From a bacterium (lineage in GTDB: Bacteria; Patescibacteriota; Minisyncoccia; Minisyncoccales; PEYH01): a DNA stretch of 28,137 bases. The stretch covers positions 1 to 28,137 of the forward strand of contig JAGGTU010000031.1 in assembly GCA_021163545.1 (NCBI GenBank), read 5' to 3'. The notes beneath the pieces are model-generated. The model did not search any database and was not told the origin of the DNA. It saw nothing but the letters and a program-made list of their open reading frames with translations. This document shows, in pieces, positions 21,338 to 28,137 of this stretch (positions are counted from its first letter, which is position 1; each line of letters begins with the position of its first letter). The position numbers were made by a program, and so were the translations under genes.

Positions 21338-22127
21338 AAAATCTTACACCGAAAATAATTCTAAAAAGCATAAAAAGACCTTGGGCCAATAAAGCAATTG
21401 AAAGACCAATTGCCGCGAACATCAGGGTTCTTTTGCCCTTGGCTTGTCTTATTGGATCGCCACGGGAGGCTGCCAGAAAAATTCCGGCAACCACAATCAT
21501 TAAAATGGATATTCCCAAAAGAAGATTGAAGATAAATCTTAATGCATAAAGTAAAAATTGGGGAATATCTGCCCACAAAAGAGGATTATCATATCCGGTT
21601 GGTTGGGTGGGTTGGGTAGGGCCCGGGGGAGCACCTTCTAAACGACAATTAGCATCACATCCATCTCCTGAGATATTATTTCCGTCATCGCACTCTTCCC
21701 CAGGTTGATTAATCACTCCATCACCACATCTTGGAGGAAGAACATCTACCCATCCTACATTTACACACTTGGTCCAACTGCCGGCAAGAAAGGAGCAGGT
21801 TTCTTTAACACATGCCATAATATTCCAGCGACCAACTTTATCAAGTCTCTCAGAAGGAAGGTCAAACTCACATGATGAGCGGTTACAATCGAAGGTCTGC
21901 ATAAACGAAGCAACTCCTAAGGGATCATCATAAAAAAGATCAACTTTTTCGATTTTTTTTCCAATTAAACAAAAATGCTTTGCTATAGCTTGGCAGTGAG
22001 CGGTAGTTCTTCCATTTAATGGAACTGGAGAAGAAAAACTACAATGAACTTCTTGGGCAAGAACCTCCCTACTGAAGAAAAAAATTCCAACAAAAACGAT
22101 AAAAAAGAAAATAAGTTCTTTTCTCAT
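21336..22127 (-). CDS. Secreted DUF4215 cysteine-rich domain fused to a VirB2-like two-helix anchor (paralog 1)
   Basis: A 263-residue protein. Signal peptide 1-24 (cut VLA-QEV), then a cysteine-rich extracellular region (about 25-130), then a DUF4215/Myxococcus cysteine-rich repeat (Cys134, Cys146, Cys157, Cys161; CGDGVINQPGEECDDGNN and GDGCDANC). A Pro/Thr linker (PPGPTQPTQPTG) leads to two helices (about 193-220 and 234-258) joined by SRGDPIRQAKGKR. The helix pair aligns with the three downstream paralogs. The domain order suggests a VirB2-like subunit that displays an adhesive or binding head. It follows the methyltransferase by one base and starts the four-gene cluster. I know of no described protein with this role. 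Confidence 0.8.
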   Translation of the reverse strand: MRKELIFFFIVFVGIFFFSREVLAQEVHCSFSSPVPLNGRTTAHCQAIAKHFCLIGKKIEKVDLFYDDPLGVASFMQTFDCNRSSCEFDLPSERLDKVGRWNIMACVKETCSFLAGSWTKCVNVGWVDVLPPRCGDGVINQPGEECDDGNNISGDGCDANCRLEGAPPGPTQPTQPTGYDNPLLWADIPQFLLYALRFIFNLLLGISILMIVVAGIFLAASRGDPIRQAKGKRTLMFAAIGLSIALLAQGLFMLFRIIFGVRF

Positions 22128-22128
22128 T

Positions 22129-22692
22129 TTAAACCTGGGGGCGTTTAATTTGGATTTCTTTTTCTTTCTTTTTTCTTAAAACAGCTCCCCAATGATAAGC
22201 CCCTGCGTCTATTTCTTTTTCAATCTCTAAATTAAGATGTCTGGCGATGCTTTGTATTTCCTCGGGCCCAATCCTTTTTTCTTCTGGCCCAAAAGGGGCG
22301 TCTTTTTTCCAATCTATGATTATAATCTGACCCTCTGGTTTTACTACTCTTTTGGCTTCTTTTACAACGCTTTCTGGATCATCCGCTTCAAATAAAAGGT
22401 TAACAATAAAGACCGCATCTAAAGAATTATCTGGTAGCGTAGATCCTTCTGGTTCTTCTAAATCGCATTGAATGGTCCTAATGTTATTGAGCCCGAACAT
22501 TCTTGCGTTTCCCAAAAGTGCTGAAAGAAGTTCTTCTTGAATATCTAAAGCATATACAAACCCACCTCTTTTCAGTTTTTTAGCCAAAGGAATTGTAAAA
22601 CCTCCTGCGCCTGCGCCAAAATCAGCCACAGTAGCATCTTCCCGCAGATCAAGGTCTTCTATAATTTTTTCGGGTTCGAAAAAATAAACCAT
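22129..22692 (-). CDS. Class I SAM-dependent methyltransferase
   Basis: A 187-residue Rossmann-fold methyltransferase of the Methyltransf_11/31 or UbiE-like type. Motif I is VADFGAGAGGF (22-32), the acidic ribose-binding residue is Asp50 (YALDIQEE), CDLEEPEGSTLPDNSLDAVFIVN covers motifs II-III, and a late strand is GQIIIIDWKK. It lacks the extra domains of known rRNA or protein methyltransferases, so the substrate is unknown. It lies three bases after gyrA and one before the DUF4215 gene, so it is in the same transcript as both. Small-molecule, arsenic-type or surface-protein methylation are all possible. Confidence 0.85.
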   Translation of the reverse strand: MVYFFEPEKIIEDLDLREDATVADFGAGAGGFTIPLAKKLKRGGFVYALDIQEELLSALLGNARMFGLNNIRTIQCDLEEPEGSTLPDNSLDAVFIVNLLFEADDPESVVKEAKRVVKPEGQIIIIDWKKDAPFGPEEKRIGPEEIQSIARHLNLEIEKEIDAGAYHWGAVLRKKKEKEIQIKRPQV

Positions 22693-22695
22693 AAG

Positions 22696-25143
22696 TTATA
22701 AATAAATGAAAGAGGCCACTTCATCTCCTTGTTTAAGTCGCATAATCCGCACCCCTTGAGTTGCTCGTCCCAAAATAGGTATATTTTTAGCAGATGTTCT
22801 AATAACCTGTCCTTTTTTTGAAATGATAATTAGATCTTCTTCTCTTGTAAGAATTCGAGCCTCAACCAAATCGCCAGTTTTTGGGGTAATCTTTGCTGTA
22901 ATTAACCCTGTCCCTCCTCTTTTTTGAAGACGATATTTTGAGATTTCTGTCATCTTGCCATAACCATTCTCGGTAATAACAAAAAGATATTGTTTTGCTT
23001 TTGTGTTGCTTACAACTTCCATTCCTATAAGATCATCTTCATCTTTAAGCCTAATTCCTTTGATACCTGAAGCGTTTCTTGCCATAGGTCTTACTTCTTT
23101 CTCGTGAAACTCTATTGCCATTCCTTTTTTGGTTACAAGAATTATTAAATCATCACCTTTGGTCTTTCGCACTTTCCTTAAAAGGTCTCCTTTTTTTAAG
23201 CGAATCGCAATTAAACCTGTGCTTCTTAGGTTTTTAAACTTTTCCAAGGCAGTCTTTTTAACTATTCCGTTTTTGGTAGCCATAATTAAATATTTCACCT
23301 TACTCTCTAAATCTCTCTTGCCAATTGGCAAAATCGCCAGAATTCTATCTTCGCTTTGAATGTCTAAAAAATTGGTTAAAGCTCTCCCTTTGGAAGTTCT
23401 GGTGCCTTTTGGAATTTCATATACCGGAAGACCAAAAACTTTGCCTGTATCAGTGAATACTAGTAGTTGATCGTGAGTATTGGCTAAAACAAAGTGCTCA
23501 ACTAAGTCTTCTTCTTTTGTTTCAACACCAACTATACCTTTCCCTCCTCTTTTTTGAATTCTATAGGTAGCTGGATCTACCCTTTTTATGTATCCCTTTT
23601 GAGTTACAGTGATAATAGTCTCTTCTTCTGGAATTAAATCTTCTTCTTTGATTTTGCCAGGAGCTTTAGCCACAACTTTAGTCCTTCTTGGATCTTGATA
23701 TTTTTCTTTCAACTCTTTAATCTCCCTTTTTACCACCTCCTTTACTTTTTTAGGACTTTTAATAATAGCCTCTAATTCTTTAATTGTGGCCTTAATTTGC
23801 TTTAGTTCCTTTTCAATTTTTTCTCTTTCAAGTCTTGCTAAAGTGGCGAGTTTTGTTTCCAAAATTGCCTCTGCCTGAATGGAAGTGAGTTTAAATTTAG
23901 AGATTAGGTTTTTCTTTGCATCCTCTCTTGATTTTGATCTTTTAATAGTAGAGATAACTTTATCAATATTTGCCAAGCATTTTACCAATCCTTCTAAAAT
24001 ATGCTCTCTTTCTTTTGCTTTTTTTAGTTCATATTTACTTCGTCTTAAAACTACCTCTTTTCTATGTTCAAGATAATAGAATAACACTTCCGCCAAAGAG
24101 AGAACTTTTGGTTGAATACCATCAACTAAAGCCAGCATATTCAAATAGAATTTCTTCTCAAGGTCTGTGTATTTATAAAGGGCATTTAGGATTTTCTGTG
24201 GATAGGCTCCTTTTCTCAATTCTATTACTATTCTTAAACCTTCCTTGTCGGACTCATCTCTTATATCTTTTATTTTCTCAATTTTTTTCTCCTGAACTAA
24301 TTTTGCAATTTGGGAAACTAAAGCTGACTTTTGGACCTGATAGGGAATTTCAGAAATTATTATCTGCCAGCCTCCTTTTTTCTCTACAACTTCTGCCTTA
24401 CCTCTTATCAAAATAGCTCCTCTGCCCTGAGAATAGGCAGAAATAATTTCTTTGAGGTTATAGATAATACCTCCTGTGGGGAAATCTGGTCCTTTTATAA
24501 ATTGAAAAAGTTCCTCAACTGTTGCCTTGGGGTGGTCTAAAAGATAAATTGCTGCATCGCAAACCTCAGCTAGGTTATGAGGAGGAATGTTTGTTGCCAT
24601 GCCCACAGCAATTCCCAAAGATCCATTTAAAAGAAGATTTGGGGGTAGAGCTGGCAAAACCATTGGTTCTTTTCGGGTTCTGTCATAATTATCTTGAAAA
24701 TCAACCGTATCCTTTTCAATATCTTTTAGCATCTCCTCCGCTAATTTTGTAAGTCGGCATTCAGTATATCGCATCTGCGCAGGGCTGTCGCCATCAACAC
24801 TTCCAAAATTGCCCTGGCCTTCAATTAAAGGATATCTCATTGCAAAATCCTGAGCCATTCTTACAAGCGCATCATAAACCGCTGCATCACCATGGGGATG
24901 ATATCTTCCAAGTACGGAACCCACAACCGTAGCTGATTTTCTAAATTTAGCCGAAGATGTCAGCCCGTCTTCTTTCATTGCATAAAGAATTCTTCGATGA
25001 ACTGGTTTTAATCCATCTCTTACATCGGGTAGAGCCCTTGCCACGATAACTGACATTGCATAATCAATATAACTCTCTTTCATCTCTTGAGAGATTTCTC
25101 TTGGAATTATTTTTGAGGCTAGTGTTGGTTCTTTTTTGGGCAT
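22696..25143 (-). CDS. gyrA: DNA gyrase subunit A
   Basis: An 815-residue type IIA topoisomerase subunit. The catalytic tyrosine is Tyr126 (PAQMRYTE). The breakage-reunion domain has ARALPDVRDGLKPVHRR and GRYHPHGDAAVYDALVRMAQ. The C-terminal pinwheel begins with the GyrA box QKRGGKG (530-536), which separates it from ParC; a second QKRGGTG occurs late. At the quinolone-determining site the residue matching E. coli Ser83 is Ala87, while the Asp87 match (Asp91) is kept. It follows the small membrane protein gene by four bases and precedes the methyltransferase by three. gyrB is not in the window. Confidence 0.97.
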   Translation of the reverse strand: MPKKEPTLASKIIPREISQEMKESYIDYAMSVIVARALPDVRDGLKPVHRRILYAMKEDGLTSSAKFRKSATVVGSVLGRYHPHGDAAVYDALVRMAQDFAMRYPLIEGQGNFGSVDGDSPAQMRYTECRLTKLAEEMLKDIEKDTVDFQDNYDRTRKEPMVLPALPPNLLLNGSLGIAVGMATNIPPHNLAEVCDAAIYLLDHPKATVEELFQFIKGPDFPTGGIIYNLKEIISAYSQGRGAILIRGKAEVVEKKGGWQIIISEIPYQVQKSALVSQIAKLVQEKKIEKIKDIRDESDKEGLRIVIELRKGAYPQKILNALYKYTDLEKKFYLNMLALVDGIQPKVLSLAEVLFYYLEHRKEVVLRRSKYELKKAKEREHILEGLVKCLANIDKVISTIKRSKSREDAKKNLISKFKLTSIQAEAILETKLATLARLEREKIEKELKQIKATIKELEAIIKSPKKVKEVVKREIKELKEKYQDPRRTKVVAKAPGKIKEEDLIPEEETIITVTQKGYIKRVDPATYRIQKRGGKGIVGVETKEEDLVEHFVLANTHDQLLVFTDTGKVFGLPVYEIPKGTRTSKGRALTNFLDIQSEDRILAILPIGKRDLESKVKYLIMATKNGIVKKTALEKFKNLRSTGLIAIRLKKGDLLRKVRKTKGDDLIILVTKKGMAIEFHEKEVRPMARNASGIKGIRLKDEDDLIGMEVVSNTKAKQYLFVITENGYGKMTEISKYRLQKRGGTGLITAKITPKTGDLVEARILTREEDLIIISKKGQVIRTSAKNIPILGRATQGVRIMRLKQGDEVASFIYL

Positions 25144-25147
25144 ATTT

Positions 25148-25411
25148 TCATTGGGTTGGTAAAGTTGACAAACTTGGAGTAGAAGGAGTTATAGTGGGCA
25201 CTGAAAAAGTGGGTATTTCAATTTCTGGTATCTCAAATTGTGGCAGTGTAAACTCCTCGAAAACCTTTTTCTCTCTGAGTTTTTCCAAATGAAGAGCTGT
25301 AATCTTAATCCAGAGTAAAAATAAAAGACACGCTAAGACAACTACAATAATCCAAAAAATCAATTTCCTTTTTTTTATATCTAACTTTTGAACTTTTTTT
25401 AAAAGACTCAT
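25148..25411 (-). CDS. Small single-span membrane protein with Pro/Thr/Ser-rich tail, unknown
   Basis: An 87-residue protein from the ATG at 25411-25409; a TTG start four codons earlier is unlikely. A basic start (MSLLKKVQKLDIKKRK) is followed by one strong helix (about 17-37), a charged stretch, and a Pro/Ile/Thr-rich tail with alternating PEIEIPTFSVPTITPSTPS. No family is recognised. It resembles in layout, though not in sequence, the pilus-operon protein at 9406-9717. It sits between the metallo-hydrolase and gyrA with gaps of four bases on each side. Confidence 0.7.
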   Translation of the reverse strand: MSLLKKVQKLDIKKRKLIFWIIVVVLACLLFLLWIKITALHLEKLREKKVFEEFTLPQFEIPEIEIPTFSVPTITPSTPSLSTLPTQ

Positions 25412-25415
25412 TATT

Positions 25416-26069
25416 TCAAGCAAATTTTGTCGGTTTTAACAAAACTGTTTTAGTCTGGCTAGGTAGTTTTTCTTTTTTAATTAAAAGTTTTGCTTGAGGC
25501 TCTAAATTTTCCTCTCCGATTACTTTCAGAAATTCTACTACATTATCTAATTTAACTTTTAACTTAGGCAAAGCATAATGCATGGGAATTACAATCTTTG
25601 GTTCAATCTGATTAATAATTTTTAAAGCATCTTTGGCAGAAATTGTATAGACTCCTCCAACGGGTATCATTAATATATCCACATCCCCTATTTCCTCAAT
25701 TTGCCAAGGTGCAAGTTCGTTCTGCCCTAAATCTCCAAGATGACAGACTTTAATTCCCTCACTTTCAAGCAAATAAATTGTATTTGGCTCTTTTTTTGCA
25801 TTATGGTATGATAAGATACCTTTTATATAAACTTCTTTAATTTCATACTCTCCGGGGCCTTCTATTAGAAAGTAGTCTCCTTTAACAACTTTTTTGTTAT
25901 TATGGTCAAAGTGCTGGTGAGTAATAAGTAAAATATCTGCCTCAACTTCACAAGGTTTTAAGCCGATTTCCTCCGAAAAGGGATCAATAACAATTTTTGC
26001 TTCCTCTTTTGAATTTTCGCTTTGGGTTTTTATAAAAAAATAAGAGTGTCCGCACCAACGTATTTCCAT
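25416..26069 (-). CDS. Metallo-beta-lactamase-fold hydrolase (UlaG-like)
   Basis: A 217-residue protein from the ATG at 26069 (MEIRWCGHSYF); a TTG three codons upstream is less likely. Zinc ligands: THQHFDH (HxHxDH type), His in CHLGD with Asp of LGDLG, and the late His in PMHY. IRWCGHSYFFI and IVIDPF are typical of the UlaG/L-ascorbate-6-P lactonase-like and COG2220 groups. The substrate is not predictable; in many small genomes this family is annotated only as MBL-fold hydrolase. It is the first gene after the promoter at 26084-26112 in a run that includes gyrA and the VirB2-like cluster. Confidence 0.9.
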   Translation of the reverse strand: MEIRWCGHSYFFIKTQSENSKEEAKIVIDPFSEEIGLKPCEVEADILLITHQHFDHNNKKVVKGDYFLIEGPGEYEIKEVYIKGILSYHNAKKEPNTIYLLESEGIKVCHLGDLGQNELAPWQIEEIGDVDILMIPVGGVYTISAKDALKIINQIEPKIVIPMHYALPKLKVKLDNVVEFLKVIGEENLEPQAKLLIKKEKLPSQTKTVLLKPTKFA

Positions 26070-26083
26070 GTTTTTCAACTTTT

Positions 26084-26112
26084 ATTCTACCAAAGCTATT
26101 TGCTTTTTACAA
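26084..26112 (-). promoter_or_regulatory. Promoter of the metallo-hydrolase-gyrA-VirB2-like run
   Basis: On the minus strand TTGTAA (26112-26107), a 17-base spacer and TAGAAT (26089-26084, five of six). The first ATG follows 14 bases after the -10 box, so the leader would be only about 7-8 bases. All eight minus-strand genes down to 20215 follow; gaps are 1-4 bases down to 20684. Confidence 0.6.
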
Positions 26113-26126
26113 GATTAACTTTATAA

Positions 26127-26159
26127 TTGACTTGAAAATAATTTAATTTTATGTTAAAT
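26127..26159 (+). promoter_or_regulatory. Candidate rpsA promoter
   Basis: TTGACT (26127-26132) with TATGTT (26150-26155) at 17 bases, or TTGAAA (26132-26137) with TTAAAT (26154-26159) at 16 bases. The second puts the -10 box seven bases before the ATG at 26167, a leaderless arrangement; the first gives a leader of about five bases. No Shine-Dalgarno is visible. Confidence 0.5.
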
Positions 26160-26166
26160 TCTCAAG

Positions 26167-27285
26167 ATGATTTCAACAAAATCTCTACAAAAGAACACTG
26201 CTTTTTCTAAAATGACTCTCCCTAAAAAAGGGAGTATTATTGAAGGTCGGGTAATAGAAAAAGGACCGGCTTGTGTTTTTATTGATTTAAGTCCTTTTGG
26301 AACCGGAATTATTTATGGCAAGGAATATTATTTGGCAAAAAATATTATCAACTCCCTAAAGCCTGGTGATATAGTAAAGACCAAAATTGTAGAATTTGAC
26401 AATGAAGAAGGCTTTATTGAACTTTCTCTGACCGAAGCCCAACAGGAAATAGGATGGGAAAAATTAAAAGAATTAAAGGAAAAATTTGAAACGGTTACTA
26501 TAAAACCAATTGGTGCTAATAAAGGAGGGCTTTTGGCTGAACTCTATGGAGTAAGAGGTTTTTTACCACTTTCTCAACTTTCAATTGAGCATTACCCAAG
26601 AGTTGAAGAAGGAAATACTGCCCAGATCCTCCAGCATCTGCAGAAATTGGTTGGAAAAGAATTAAAAGTAAAGATTATTGATGTTGACCCAAAAGAAAAC
26701 AAACTAATTTTCTCAGAAAGGGCAGCAGAATCCAAGGCATTAAGAGAAATGCTCAAAAATTACAAAGTAGGAGATGTTGTAGAGGCTGAGGTAGTAGGGT
26801 TAGCAGATTTTGGAGCTTTTGTAAAGTTTCCGGCAATTTCAGAAGAAGAAAAGAGAAAGCTAAAAGAGAAAAAAGAGGGGCCAATTCAATTGGAAGGACT
26901 AATTCATATCTCGGAATTAAGCTGGCAGTTAATTCAAGATCCATCTGAAGTTGTAAAGGTTGGAGATGTAATAAAGGCAAAAATTGTTGATATTTCAAAA
27001 GATGAAAGAGTTTCTTTATCTTTGAAAGCTTTGGAGCCAGATCCTTGGAAGGGTTTAGAAAAGAAAATTAAGGTTGGAGATACTGTTTCTGGTAAAGTAG
27101 TAAGAATAAATCAAATTGGTGCTTTTGTAGAAATTGCTCCAAAAGTAAGAGGACTGGTTCATATATCCGAGTTTGGCTCTGAGACTAAAATGAGGGGGGT
27201 TTTAAAAGAGGGGCAGAAATATAAGTTTAAAGTGGTAAACTTTAACCCAAAAGAGCATCGTTTAACCTTAAAACCAATCCTTTAG
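26167..27285 (+). CDS. rpsA: Ribosomal protein S1-like protein with four S1 domains
   Basis: A 372-residue RNA-binding protein with four S1/OB domains at about 20-93, 107-188, 198-289 and 298-372. The signatures GDTVSGKVVRINQIGAFVEI and GLVHISEF are clearest in the last; the third (GDVVEAEVVGLADFGAFVKF) carries a charged insert, SEEEKRKLKEKKEG. E. coli S1 has six domains, but four-domain forms are common outside Proteobacteria. S1 recruits mRNA to the 30S subunit, which matters here because few Shine-Dalgarno sites are visible. The N-terminal 15 residues are a short extension of unknown use. The stop is one base from the ftsH start (TAG-C-ATG). Confidence 0.9.
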   Translation: MISTKSLQKNTAFSKMTLPKKGSIIEGRVIEKGPACVFIDLSPFGTGIIYGKEYYLAKNIINSLKPGDIVKTKIVEFDNEEGFIELSLTEAQQEIGWEKLKELKEKFETVTIKPIGANKGGLLAELYGVRGFLPLSQLSIEHYPRVEEGNTAQILQHLQKLVGKELKVKIIDVDPKENKLIFSERAAESKALREMLKNYKVGDVVEAEVVGLADFGAFVKFPAISEEEKRKLKEKKEGPIQLEGLIHISELSWQLIQDPSEVVKVGDVIKAKIVDISKDERVSLSLKALEPDPWKGLEKKIKVGDTVSGKVVRINQIGAFVEIAPKVRGLVHISEFGSETKMRGVLKEGQKYKFKVVNFNPKEHRLTLKPIL

Positions 27286-27286
27286 C

Positions 27287-28137
27287 ATGAACTTTCTTCT
27301 TAAAAACTTTTTCAAAAATTTAGCCATTGTGGTCTTGATTTTTGTAATTTTGGGAGCTATCTTCTCATTGTTTTCCCCTTCGGAAGTATCTTTAGGAGAA
27401 ATTCCCCTCTCAAAACTTGCAAATGATATCTCAAACGAGAAGGTAAAGAAAATCGAAATTATTGGCGATAAGGTTTTAGTTGAATATATTGATGGCAAGC
27501 AGGCTCTCTCAAAAAAGGAGGCTAATGTTTCTATCGTTGAGACTCTTTCAAATTTGGGAGTATCCAAAGAAAAACTTGCAAAAATTAATATTGAGATTAA
27601 ATCCTCTGGAAGCAACTGGCTTCTTATAACTTCTCTGGTATTTGGTATTTTGCCGTTTGTATTCTTTATCCTGCTTTTGTGGGTGATGTTTAAACAGGCA
27701 AAGAGAGGGGCAATGCAGACTTTTGATTTTACAAAAGCCAAGGCAAGACTTTTTGGAGCAGAGGGTCACCCTAAAGAAAAAATTACTTTTAAAGATGTTG
27801 GGGGCTTGAAAGAGGCAAAAGAAGAACTAATGGAAATTGTTGATTTTCTAAAACATCCAAAAAAATATTTTCAAATTGGGGCAAGAATTCCAAAAGGAGT
27901 GCTTTTAGTTGGACCGGCAGGATGCGGGAAAACTTTAATTGCTCGGGCAGTTGCAGGAGAAAGCAATGTGCCTTTTTTGCATATCTCCGGTTCAGAATTC
28001 GTTGAGCTTTTTGTAGGAGTTGGTGCAGCAAGAGTGAGATCGCTTTTTCAGGAAGCAAAACGAAGGCAGCCATCAATCATTTTTGTAGATGAACTTGACT
28101 CAATTGGAAAAGTTAGAGGGCCGGCAATTGTTGGTGG
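27287..28137 (+). CDS. ftsH: ATP-dependent zinc metalloprotease FtsH, N-terminal part
   Basis: The first 283 residues of an AAA+ membrane protease; the gene runs off the right edge and has no stop here. Two membrane spans (about 12-29 and 111-134) flank an extracellular domain of about 80 residues. After the second span come the linker TFDFTKAKARLFG, FKDVGGLKEAKEELMEIVDFLKHPKKY, Walker A GPAGCGKT (199-206; GPPGTGKT is usual) and Walker B IIFVDELD (Asp258/Glu259). The zinc protease domain (HEAGH) lies beyond the window. It follows rpsA by one base, so the two are probably co-transcribed. FtsH degrades misfolded membrane proteins and some regulators. Confidence 0.95.
   Translation, partial: MNFLLKNFFKNLAIVVLIFVILGAIFSLFSPSEVSLGEIPLSKLANDISNEKVKKIEIIGDKVLVEYIDGKQALSKKEANVSIVETLSNLGVSKEKLAKINIEIKSSGSNWLLITSLVFGILPFVFFILLLWVMFKQAKRGAMQTFDFTKAKARLFGAEGHPKEKITFKDVGGLKEAKEELMEIVDFLKHPKKYFQIGARIPKGVLLVGPAGCGKTLIARAVAGESNVPFLHISGSEFVELFVGVGAARVRSLFQEAKRRQPSIIFVDELDSIGKVRGPAIVG

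Noticed and set aside
1..28137. Alternative genetic code (TGA as glycine)
   Set aside because: TGA ends many genes in ATGA overlaps, for example pilD, pilT, tsaD and prsW, and no in-frame TGA is needed in any core motif.

Overview
The window is AT-rich bacterial DNA with almost no spare space: genes overlap by ATGA or sit 1-5 bp apart. TGA is used as a normal stop in many places, so code 11 fits and code 25 (Gracilibacteria/SR1) does not. The type IV pilus (T4P) locus has no secretin (PilQ) or PilP, several minor pilins are short, and many proteins have the compact lysine-rich style of ultra-small bacteria. I infer a Candidate Phyla Radiation (Patescibacteria) genome, probably Parcubacteria-like. 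That placement rests on style and gene content, not on a phylogeny. I see no phage genes, integrase, transposase or CRISPR array.

Layout. (1) Positions 1-11870, minus strand: a nearly complete T4P machine. In transcription order it is pilM-pilN-pilO, a small membrane protein, pilB, a lone CheY-like receiver, pilT, pilC, two tandem paralogous cysteine-rich pilins, a terminator, pilD, four minor pilins (FimT/GspH-, PilV-, PilW- and PilX-like), and a truncated rodA at the window edge. (2) 11911-15234: comF (+), a membrane glycosyltransferase (-), tRNA-Ser(GCT) (-), a TraX-like membrane protein (+) and tRNA-Glu(TTC) (+). (3) 15240-17428, minus: tRNA-Arg(GCG) ends one base before the recG start codon. 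(4) 17619-19989, plus: tsaD-prsW-hsp20, joined by ATGA overlaps. tsaD carries eight copies of an 8-bp tandem repeat. (5) 20037-26069, minus: from a good promoter at 26084-26112, a metallo-beta-lactamase-fold protein, a small membrane protein, gyrA, a methyltransferase, then four VirB2/TrbC-like secreted two-helix membrane proteins, a terminator and tRNA-Leu(TAG). (6) 26167 to the end, plus: a four-domain S1 protein and the start of ftsH.

The genes suggest a cell with a retractable pilus (PilB and PilT motors, DNA-uptake-associated ComF). It also carries a second set of pilin-like proteins, the VirB2/TrbC-like cluster, which has no secretion ATPase beside it. That cluster is the best candidate here for an undescribed system. 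Other notable signals are -10-like boxes placed 6-7 bp before start codons (leaderless mRNAs), the tRNA-Arg/recG junction, the GCG anticodon, the in-gene minisatellite in tsaD, and a REP-like palindrome upstream of pilD.

No gene-free stretch exceeds about 230 bases. The main gaps (3769-3995, 4912-5008, 15031-15162, 17429-17618, 20124-20214, 20587-20683, 26070-26166) are described through the sites found in them.
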